DNA from: Baffinella frigidus
Lineage: Eukaryota; Cryptophyceae; Cryptomonadales; Baffinellaceae
Direction of reading: 5' to 3'
Assembly (NCBI GenBank): GCA_026770585.1
Contig: MU646691.1
Coordinates: forward strand, 191,353 to 205,779
Length of the DNA: 14,427 nt
The notes under the pieces are model-generated. The model was not told where the DNA came from. It was given only the letters and a program-made list of their open reading frames with translations, and did not search any database. Numbering within the stretch: position 1 is the stretch's first letter; each line of letters begins with the position of its first letter. Position numbers and translations under genes: made by a program. Below, in pieces: positions 9,301 to 14,427 of this stretch.

Positions 9301-9636
9301 CCGATTCTTGTTCAGAATCCGACAAAAATCGCCTCGTAGCCCGCTGTGTGGCTGAATAGTTTTTTTTTGGGAGGGGGTGCTGAACTATGTTGGGTCTCTA
9401 GCGGGAAGCTGGCCCTATGTTGGGTGTGTGGGGAGCTGAACTATGTGGGGTCTGCGGGGGATAGCTGTGTGGTTTGTTTCGGCGGCTGAAGCTGAAGAGT
9501 GTGAGGTGTGTGGGGGGAGCTGAAGAAGTGTCGGGTGTGTGTGGCTTGCAGGACGGCGACTCCCCAGATGAACTACGGCGCGTCCACCTGCCTCGCTGGC
9601 TTCGTCTCCTTCCTCCTCTCCTCCCGTGTCAAGTAA
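6365..9636 (+). CDS. SSR3: Translocon-associated protein subunit gamma (TRAP-gamma), six exons
   Basis: Predicted 183-aa ER membrane protein. TRAP-gamma belongs to the complex that sits beside the Sec61 channel and helps signal sequences and membrane helices insert. Exons: 6365-6500, 6902-6958, 7415-7484, 7921-8014, 8711-8820, 9552-9636 (552 nt, TAA at 9634). All junctions are GT...AG and their phases (1,1,2,0,2) agree. The protein aligns along its length with animal TRAP-gamma (185 aa in human). Matching stretches are AVPIYLF (residues 42-48), ITLVST (66-71), SIAYNNAAFLF (135-145), FFVL (152-155) and a C-terminal tail of 28 residues, as in human. Four hydrophobic segments lie near 28-48, 60-78, 141-155 and 164-179; residues 104-127 form a charged cytosolic loop. 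The start is the first ATG, 104 bp from the divergent neighbour. The exon 4 start is least certain because in-frame acceptors also occur at 7830, 7860 and 7890. The family call is firm. Confidence 0.92.
6996..7135 (+). mobile_element. Introner-family copy inside TRAP-gamma intron 2
   Basis: A 140-bp element with perfect 12-bp terminal inverted repeats (TAGCTCTGTCTC at 6997-7008, GAGACAGAGCTA at 7123-7134). Its interior (GGGTTGACCGACTATTC, ACTTTGGAGCGGAAAA, GGGCTCACCAAATTGG) matches the intron-forming copy at 11204-11328 and the copy at 2121-2239. It has the same orientation relative to transcription as the 11204-11328 copy, but here it is nested within a longer intron whose own GT is 37 bp upstream. 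Confidence 0.7.
7513..7644. mobile_element. Inverted-repeat element in TRAP-gamma intron 3
   Basis: The left arm starts CCTAGCTCTGCCTCAGTTAA (7513 on) and the right arm ends GGTGAGGCACAGCTAGG (7628-7644). The arms pair over roughly 29 bases with several mismatches and continue inwards through GGGCTC/GAGCCC. The 132-bp length and CTCTGCCTCAG terminus place it with 2011-2120 and 8019-8146. The loop is AT-rich. Confidence 0.65.
7801..7920 (+). repeat. Four tandem 30-bp units ending at the exon 4 acceptor of TRAP-gamma
   Basis: Units at 7801-7830, 7831-7860, 7861-7890 and 7891-7920 have the form GCTGACTTGGAAACGCGGGG + TTGTGTGTAG with a few changes each. Each ends in TAG, and exon 4 starts GCTGATC, like the start of a unit. 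All four units are open in the exon 4 reading frame and would encode 10-residue repeats of the LTWKxxxVCR type. Confidence 0.85.
8019..8146. mobile_element. Inverted-repeat element at the 5' end of TRAP-gamma intron 4
   Basis: It begins 4 nt after the intron's GT donor at 8015 with CCTCTGCCTCAGACTGGTTG and ends AGATTAACTCAGGCACAGG-TAGG near 8146. The arms are imperfect. A separate right-end fragment of the same family (CAGATTAACACAGGCAGAGC) lies at 8221-8244 in the same intron. Because the element touches the donor, it may have brought or altered the 5' splice site. Confidence 0.6.
8221..8244. mobile_element. Terminal fragment of the CTCTGCCTCAG inverted-repeat family
   Basis: CAGATTAACACAGGCAGAGC plus TAGG matches the right ends of the elements at 2011-2120 and 8019-8146. 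No matching left arm is seen immediately upstream except that of the 8019-8146 element, so it may be a solo end or part of a nested insertion. Confidence 0.5.
8292..8330. mobile_element. Left-end fragment of the CGAAATTA-armed element
   Basis: AGGGGTTACTCGAAATGATA followed by a GCACC block resembles the left arm of the intact copy that starts at 8335. It diverges after about 30 bp. Confidence 0.45.
8335..8455. mobile_element. Palindromic element of a second arm type, in TRAP-gamma intron 4
   Basis: The outer ends are TACAGGGGTTACTCGAAATT and the inverse TAATTTCGAGTGACCCCTGTA read as arms. The core (GTCCTACGGTAGGCCCATGC) resembles the core of the TACCTCGCTCATAAG-armed elements, and the outermost TACAGGGG is the same. 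A left-end fragment lies at 8292-8330 just upstream, another at 9778-9810, and a right half at 2600-2666. Confidence 0.7.
8600..8710 (+). repeat. GT-rich repeats at the 3' end of TRAP-gamma intron 4
   Basis: GGGTGGGTG-type blocks recur at about 8619, 8642, 8680 and 8700, two followed by GGGTGCAG, the last of which is the acceptor used (8709-8710). The usual C/T-rich tract before the AG is replaced by G/T-rich sequence. Confidence 0.5.
9375..9540 (+). repeat. GT-rich degenerate tandem repeats at the 3' end of TRAP-gamma intron 5
   Basis: Units of about 30-40 bp built from GCTGAACTATGTTGGGT / TGTGGGGAGCTGAA recur four to five times up to the TTGCAG acceptor at 9551. The rest of this 731-nt intron (8821-9374) shows no recognisable element apart from a T run at 9360-9367 and a 17-bp match to 481-497. 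Confidence 0.55.
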
Positions 9637-9777
9637 TCGCCATGTGTGTGTGAGTAAATGCCACATGTCTGTCAAGGGAGGCACCTACCTCGGGGGCTTC
9701 GGCTCCTCCCCTGACCCTCTTGACCCCTCCGCACAAGAGTCGAGTCGGGATGTTCGTGTGTAGAAGGGAATCTAGAA

Positions 9778-9810
9778 TACAGGGATTACTCGAAATTATG
9801 GACACGTGGG
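9778..9810. mobile_element. Left-end fragment of the CGAAATTA-armed element, downstream of TRAP-gamma
   Basis: TACAGGGATTACTCGAAATT then ATGGACACG matches the first ~30 bp of the element at 8335-8455 closely; no right arm follows. It lies about 140 bp beyond the TRAP-gamma stop codon. Confidence 0.55.
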
Positions 9811-10107
9811 TTGTTCGCGGTAAGCAAACAAAGCGCCTCTTGCACTCACAAGCGCGCGCACTCAACCAACCGGCAAGCCTCCTAGCCGTGTGAGGACGGA
9901 GTACTAGGAGAGAAAGTGACTTTACTGGAATCGCCTCGCGCACGTGCTTCCAATCACCAGGACCCCTCAACGCTCACAACCTTCTGAAAGGATCAGACGG
10001 GGACCGATGCGCCCACCCTGTGGATTCCGAGGATTGCCTCCGAGGGCACGTGCAGCCCTCAGGAGCTTCCCAATCGAATGCCTGTTCCTAGGGTTGCACA
10101 TGCCCAG

Positions 10108-10228
10108 TACAGGGGTACCTCGATCATAAGAAACCAGCCCCCCCTAGGACCCTACAGTGGGGCTTTGCTTAGGGCCCTATGGTGGTCCTAGGGGGGTGGG
10201 CGTTTCTTATGATCGAGGTTCCCCTGTA
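10108..10228. mobile_element. Palindromic ~120-bp element, copy 3
   Basis: The ends are TACAGGGGTACCTCGATCAT and the inverse ATGATCGAGGTTCCCCTGTA. Both arms carry the same change (GATC in place of the GCTC/GAGC of the other copies), so the arms evolved or were copied together. The core matches copies 1 and 2. Confidence 0.8.
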
Positions 10229-10584
10229 CGCGCCGGCTTGCCCGGGAGGGCGGTTGCACATGCCCCGGGCGTCTTGGGGGAACTGCACCCCTAGGAACAG
10301 GCATGCGGCTGGGAGGGGGTGCATGCGGTGTGTGTGTGGGGGGTGATTTTGGTGGGTGGGCGCGCGCGTGGTCCAGTAAACACATCCACCCATCCTCGCA
10401 CACCGCCACACCCCTTGGCCCCCCCTCACATTGCCGCACTAGTCCAACTCCTCCTCGCTGCTCCCGCCGCCGACTAGGCGGCTCGAAAAGGCCTCGAACC
10501 TCTGGAGGACCTAGTCTAGGACGCACACCTCGAGTACCGTCGAACTAACAGCCCGAGGCTGACAGAGGCGGGCTCGTCCTGGAC

Positions 10585-10705
10585 TGCACGGGTACCTCGC
10601 TCATAAGAAACTGCCCCCCCCATAGTACCACCATAGGGCCTTAGGCGTGGGCCTACTGTAGGGTCCTGGGGTGAGGCGCTTTCTTATGAGCGAGGCACCC
10701 CTGTA
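10585..10705. mobile_element. Palindromic ~120-bp element, copy 4, overlapping the 3' end of the coiled-coil gene
   Basis: The arms are GGTACCTCGCTCATAAGAAA and the inverse TTTCTTATGAGCGAGG. The core runs in the opposite orientation to copies 1-3 (it starts ATAGTACCACCATAGGGCC). On the minus strand its end provides the last codons and TAA stop of the predicted final exon (stop at 10684-10686). Confidence 0.8.
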
Positions 10706-12259
10706 CATGTAGGTCCTGACGCGCCCCTCCTGACACGCCGGCAAGGCAAGCGACGGCGCAGGGCCCGCCAGATCGCCACAAAGCAGGATGCCTTCCGGCC
10801 CTCCGTGAAGCACCCCACTTGCAGCCCCGCTTCCAGCCCCGCTTCGAGGCGCAGCCGCGCTACGTTGACTTCCAGGTCCTCCCAGCTAGGCACGGAGAGA
10901 TCGCGGTATTCGAAGATGTGGCAGCCTACCACGTCGACGACGTCCATCGATGCCGGCCTGGTTTAGGGTTTGGGGTTTAGGGTTCATGGTTTGGGGTTTG
11001 GGGTTTGGGGTTTGGGGTTAGGGGTTGGGGGTTGGGGGTTGGGGGTTGGGGGTTGGAGGTTGGGGGTTGGGGGGTGGGGGTTGGGGGTTGGGGTTTAGGG
11101 TTCAGGGGTTTAGGGGTGAGGGTTTAGGGTTTGCCAGATCTCAACGATTGACCCGGTGATCATTGCCAGCTGCTGTCCGTCGGACATCTCCACCACCTGC
11201 TTGCTACCTCTGTCTCAGTCTTTTTGTGCTCACCAGTTTGGTGATCCTTTCCGCTCCAAAGTCGACGGATGTGTGCCGCAAACGCAGCATGTCAACTTGA
11301 GAATAGTCAGGCAACCCGAGTGAGGCACCTGGCCGTCGAGCATCTCCACCACGCTCTCGTCGATCATCTTCACGAACCGTCCATTGGGGTTGGCGAGTGT
11401 GCAGAGGCGGGAGCTCTCTTTCGTCTGCTCCCTTGCCGACCCTGGGGACCCTGGGGTGTCGTCGGTGTCGGGAGGGGCCTCGTTGCTCCCACCGTCCTTG
11501 CGCCCATCCCCACCCTGCCGCGCCGCGCAACGAACGCGTCACAACCCTGCGATGCACAGCGCTAACACCATCCTGTCTGGTGCACCCAGCAGCAGGCCGT
11601 CCTGGGGATTCACCCTGGAGGGTCGGGCCTTTCGGAGAGGATATGTCTCAGTAGGGGCGGGCGCACCTCTTCGGAACGGCACGAAGAAGAACTTGGGAGG
11701 AAGGCACGTTCGACTTCTGCACGTAGGGCCTGCGCAGGAGGGGGGCGCTTCAGTCAATCCGGCCGCGCGAAGCGAGTATTGCGGAGAGAGAGAGGAGGGG
11801 GGGAGGGGGCGTGCACAAAAAGCACACCTGGATCTCAACGCCTTGAGCCGTGAGCTCGTCTTTCTGCTCAGCCACCACCTGTGTGAGACGCCCGCATTCT
11901 TGCTCAAGCTTATGCGTGGTCTCCAGCTCGCGCGCCCTCTGGAAGTATGTCGCGGGCTGCGTCTCGCCTGGCGAGAAGATCCGCGCCGGCTGCTGCTGCA
12001 TGGCTGCCGCGCCGCTCCTGCCACAATGCGGTCAACGCCCATTTGAGAGCCAATGCACCGCGCCATCACAGAAGCGTGTGTTCCGTCGATGCGCGCGCGT
12101 TCTTCTGGCTAGCTGCAGAGAAGGCCCCTCCTGCGAACCACGCCAAGACCTGGCAGAAGCACCTCTCCGGGTCCACAGCGCAGCCGAGGTAGGGGCGTTC
12201 GCGCCTCGGCTTCCCTTCGTACACAACGCGTAGAGTGTGCGTGAACTCCCTTCTCGGCC
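10684..12259 (-). CDS. Unrecognised coiled-coil protein, at least six exons, 5' end missing
   Basis: Minus-strand model, exons 5' to 3': 12259-12163, 12017-11828, 11729-11667, 11424-11329, 11196-11153, 10957-10684 (at least 253 aa plus TAA). Reading phase is preserved at each junction. Exon 2 encodes QRARELETTHKLEQECGRL followed by a heptad-like acidic and basic stretch that continues into exon 3 (ALRAEVERA), a short coiled coil of about 45 residues. Exon 1 encodes LRVVYEGKPRRERPYLGC. Exons 4-5 carry NPNGRFVKMIDESVVEMLDG and then VVEMSDGQQLAMIT. The last exon encodes CHIFEYRDLSVPSWEDLEVN; its final codons run into a palindromic element. The 98-nt intron between exons 2 and 3 has a clear pyrimidine tract, so those exons are the firmest. 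The exon 4 acceptor and exon 5 donor are the weakest. Exon 1 needs an upstream exon I could not find. No family is recognised. Confidence 0.5.
10961..11133 (+). repeat. Telomere-like G-rich tract filling the last intron of the coiled-coil gene
   Basis: Runs of GTTTGGGGTTTAGGG and GGGGGTTGGGGGTT. It occupies about 89% of the 195-nt predicted intron (11152-10958). On the transcribed minus strand it is C-rich (CCCTAAACC), so it could serve as the pyrimidine tract; the intron ends CCCTAAACCAG. Confidence 0.85.
11197..11328 (-). mobile_element. Introner-like element forming an entire intron
   Basis: The 132-nt intron between exons 4 and 5 of the coiled-coil gene is almost all repeat (11204-11328). 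Read on the minus strand it begins GTGCCTCACTCGGGTTG and ends GACTGAGACAGAGGTAG, 7 nt before the chosen exon start. Related sequence occurs at 6996-7135 in a TRAP-gamma intron and at 2121-2239. All share TGACTATTC/AGACTATTC-type, CTTTGGAGCGG-type and GCTCACCAAA-type blocks. The repeat supplies the GT donor and, within a few bases, the AG acceptor, which is the defining behaviour of introner elements. Confidence 0.65.
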
Positions 12260-12325
12260 CTGATCAAACACGGCCTCCTGGAGAGAATACATTGATACCG
12301 ATTCCGCTGGATTCGTACTCCTGGC

Positions 12326-12374
12326 TCGCGCGCGCGCTCTCTCTCTCTCTCTCACACACACTCACCCTCTCTCG
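12326..12374 (+). repeat. CG/CT/CA compound microsatellite upstream of the coiled-coil gene
   Basis: GCGCGCGCTC passes into a CT run, then CACACACAC and a second short CT run. It lies 5' of the first located exon of the minus-strand coiled-coil gene. No convincing exon was seen from 12260 to 12500. Confidence 0.9.
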
Positions 12375-12504
12375 CTATGTTTTTATAAAATAATCTCTCT
12401 TTGGCTGAATCCTAGCTTCCGTGGGGGGGGCGTGCATCCCCAGGCAGCCACTCATTCCTATCCCTTATTTGCAGAAACGTTTGAAAAATAAAACGTTTCC
12501 ATAG

Positions 12505-12765
12505 CCCTGAACTCTAAACCCCAAACCTTAAACTCTAAACTCTAAACCCTAAACCCTAAACCCTGAACCCTAAACCTTAAACCCTAAACTCTGGTGCGCG
12601 AGGCCTAGGGTTTAGGGTTTAGGGCCTTTGCGATTTAGGGTTTAGGTTTTAGAGTGACCCTAAACCCTAAACCCTAATACCTAAAACCTTAACCCTAAAT
12701 CGCAAACCCTAGACCCTAAACCCTAATACCTAAAACCTAAACCCTCAATCGCAAACCCTTAACTA
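12505..12765. repeat. Telomere-like block with head-to-head inversion
   Basis: 12505-12595 is C-rich (CCCTAAACC), 12605-12655 is G-rich (GGGTTTAGGG), and 12657-12760 is C-rich again. A longer unit containing CCCTAATACCTAAAACCT and AATCGCAAACCC occurs twice in direct order (about 12672-12712 and 12720-12760) and once inverted (GCGATTTAGGGTTTAGGTTT near 12630). Confidence 0.8.
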
Positions 12766-12848
12766 GCTAACCTCCCTCTAGGTCCTGGTGAACCATAGCC
12801 TCCTCGGGAGTGCGTACATGGTTGCCGTGTATGCAGTGTATGCACACC

Positions 12849-12905
12849 TCGCCCTTCCGTAGAAAGGATCTGTATCCTTTAGGTTCCGTAGGCAGGTCTT
12901 TTAGG
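12849..12905 (+). repeat. Outlying copy of the CCCTTCCGTAGAAAGGATCTG repeat
   Basis: TCGCCCTTCCGTAGAAAGGA then TCTG matches the cores clustered at 13340-14400. It is followed by TCCTTTAGGTTCCG and TCTTTTAGGTCTTTTAG, like the AGGTCCTTTAGG segment of the other copies. Confidence 0.7.
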
Positions 12906-13284
12906 TCTTTTAGATTCTTTGAGCTCACAGCAGGACAGAATGGGCCACACTGCCCAGGAATCCATCACTCTTGGGGCGGGCATGGCAAAAGACAAGAGAG
13001 CAACAACCGTTCGCTCAACGGGCGCACTTGCGCCCTCCTCAGTGCCCTCCGGGGACCCGGCGGGGCGGGTTGTGGGTCACCGACGGCGATGTGGCATGGC
13101 GATGGTTGTGCTTCCCCTTTCGAAGTGGTTCAAATCGAGGCTCGAGCATGAGTCATTTTGAAGAACAGAGGGGCCCAGACGAATTCGACTCGTTTGACTT
13201 AATCAAAAGGAATTCATTCACACACAACACCCGGACCCAAGTCGCCCCATAGTGGTATGCGGGACTCACAAGAGCTCAATAACA

Positions 13285-13335
13285 ACAAGTATTCAAATAA
13301 TTATTCAATAAAATGTAATCATTCAATAAAAAGTA
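13285..13335 (+). other. AT-rich patch with two ATTCAATAAAA motifs
   Basis: ATTCAATAAAA occurs twice (about 13302 and 13321) in otherwise GC-rich DNA, each containing AATAAA. These could be polyadenylation signals of an unseen plus-strand gene, but no coding exon upstream is supported. Confidence 0.3.
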
Positions 13336-13339
13336 CGAA

Positions 13340-14400
13340 CTTCGTAAGGTCCTCAAGGTTTTGATGTCTCCCAACATAGCCCAACGACACGCCTTTCCGT
13401 AAAAAAGATTTGCAGAAAAAGCATTTTGGCTTGGGCATTTATGACAGCGCCTCACTTTGTTTCAATTTAGGCGTTGGTACGATTCCGGTCGTGGGGCTCA
13501 TAACCTTGAGGCGGTGGCGGCCTAAGGGAAGCAGGGGAAATAATATGCAGAACCAGTTCCGGTGTCCGCCTGTGATGGGAGCTCGAAGAACAGAAGGACC
13601 TAAATGTCTTATCTCGGTTCCTCACGGATCGCATCAAGCCACCCGGTGCAGAAGACCACAGAAAAACTGGGTAAAGGGTAGTCCTCGATTGGCCACACGG
13701 GGGAAAAGCGAGGTTTAATAAATTGACAAACACGGCCGCTGTTCGCCAGGAGGAGAAGATTTGGTCGTCCTCTAGGTCTCTAAAGTTTGAAATTCTCCCA
13801 ACATAGGCGAACACCTCGCCCTTCCGTAGAAAGGATCTGCAGGTCCTTTAGGTCCTTTAGGTTTTGAATGCTCCCAACATAGCCCAACGACACGCCGTTC
13901 CGTAGAAAAGATCTGCAGAGAACGCATTTTTGTTTCCGGATCGCATTTAGTTATCCAGTGCAGAGGCTCGTTAAGAGGGGATCCTGTAGGTCCTTTAGGT
14001 TGTAATTTCTCCCAACAAGTCCCAACGACACGCCCTTCCGTAGAAAGGATCTGCAAAGTGGGTGGTTCCGTTCTAAAGGACTTTAGGTCCTTCAGGTTTT
14101 AATTTCGCCCATCATGGCCCAACGACCCGCCCTTTCGTAAAAGCGATCTGCAAAAAGCCACGAACAAGGGTTCTGAGAGGGGCTCATAACTTAAATAACC
14201 TGATTTTGACCACGTCCCAAAGCCCGAATTTTGAGGAGATGGCCCTTTAGGACGATCCTTTAGGACCTGGAGGTTTTAATTTCTCTCAACATGGCCCAAC
14301 GGCACGCCCTTCCGTAGAAAGGATCTGCAGAGAAAGCATTTTTGCTTTCGGATCGCGTTTAGCCCTCCAGTGCAGAGGCTCGTGAAGAGAGGATACAGGG
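13340..14400 (+). repeat. Six clustered copies of a repeat with a ~35-bp conserved core
   Basis: The core CGCCCTTCCGTAGAAAGGAT + CTGCAG is usually preceded by AGGTCCTTTAGGTTTTAATT and TCTCCCAACATGGCCCAACG. Cores start near 13389, 13817, 13893, 14031, 14129 and 14305, all in the same orientation. Copies near 13893 and 14305 also share a downstream tail (CGCATTTTTG, CGGATCGC, CCAGTGCAGAGGCTCG). Unit spacing is irregular (76 to 428 bp). An outlying copy is at 12849-12872. Frames on the minus strand give LKDLQIL-type peptides, but stops interrupt them. Confidence 0.75.
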
Positions 14401-14427
14401 TGGTTCTCTTGGGGTGGGTGAAGGTAT

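Noticed and set aside
11384-12046. Longest open frame in the window (220 codons, plus strand)
   Set aside because: It runs antisense across exons 2-4 of the coiled-coil gene, whose minus-strand exons keep phase over several junctions and have a good pyrimidine tract. The plus frame is low-complexity, rich in R, P, S and A, and is best explained as a GC-rich shadow.
11539-12069. 176-codon minus-strand frame starting VMARCIGSQMGVD
   Set aside because: It overlaps the coiled-coil exon in a different frame, has no ATG at the listed start (GTG), and reads through the well-formed 98-nt intron. The phase-consistent spliced model is preferred.
12810-13252. Three overlapping plus frames of 80-113 codons
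   Set aside because: None is recognisable, they compete in three frames, and one starts inside the dispersed repeat at 12849. No splice or family evidence.
1-14427. A new defence or biosynthetic gene cluster
   Set aside because: Only three genes are supportable: one is housekeeping (TRAP-gamma) and two are unrecognised with no shared motif, so I see no basis for proposing a linked system.

Overview
This looks like nuclear DNA from a GC-rich, intron-rich unicellular eukaryote, probably an alga or another protist. No bacterial operons, ribosome-binding sites, rRNA or tRNA genes are visible. Coding exons are short and rich in G/C at third positions. Introns are spliceosomal (GT...AG), often with unusual GTC donors. 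About half the window is non-coding and full of short inverted-repeat elements and degenerate telomere-like (TTTAGGG/TTCAGGG-type) tracts. The best-identified gene encodes the gamma subunit of the translocon-associated protein (TRAP) complex. As I recall, land plants and Chlamydomonas lack this subunit, which argues weakly for a lineage outside the core green plants. I cannot name the species.

Layout: (1) Positions 1-2300 hold no confident gene. They carry direct repeats, a small hairpin, a telomere-like patch, a CT microsatellite and two short inverted-repeat or introner-like elements. (2) Positions 2300-4410 hold two copies (plus one remnant) of a ~120-bp palindromic element and a ~400-bp telomere-like block. 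(3) A three-exon minus-strand gene (6260 to 4411) encodes an unrecognised 283-aa protein with an N-terminal hydrophobic segment and internal repeats. (4) Only 104 bp separate its start codon from that of the divergent TRAP-gamma gene (6365 to 9636, six exons, 183 aa). (5) Positions 9637-10700 contain more palindromic elements. (6) A minus-strand gene of at least six exons (12259 to 10684, 5' end not found) encodes an unrecognised coiled-coil protein. It converges with TRAP-gamma. (7) Positions 12260-14427 hold a CT/CA microsatellite, a head-to-head telomere-like block and a family of repeats sharing a ~35-bp core.

The three genes show no evident shared pathway; I see no operon-like or defence-like system. 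The main interest is in intron biology. One intron of the coiled-coil gene is almost entirely a ~125-bp repeat with relatives in a TRAP-gamma intron and elsewhere, which is introner-like. It sits between two near-identical 24-bp exon segments. A TRAP-gamma 3' splice site lies at the end of four tandem 30-bp units that each carry an in-frame acceptor. Telomere-like sequence forms most of another intron and supplies the stop codon of the 283-aa gene. All splice sites were assigned by eye from reading phase, GT/AG borders and, for TRAP-gamma, alignment to the known family; no transcript data were available.
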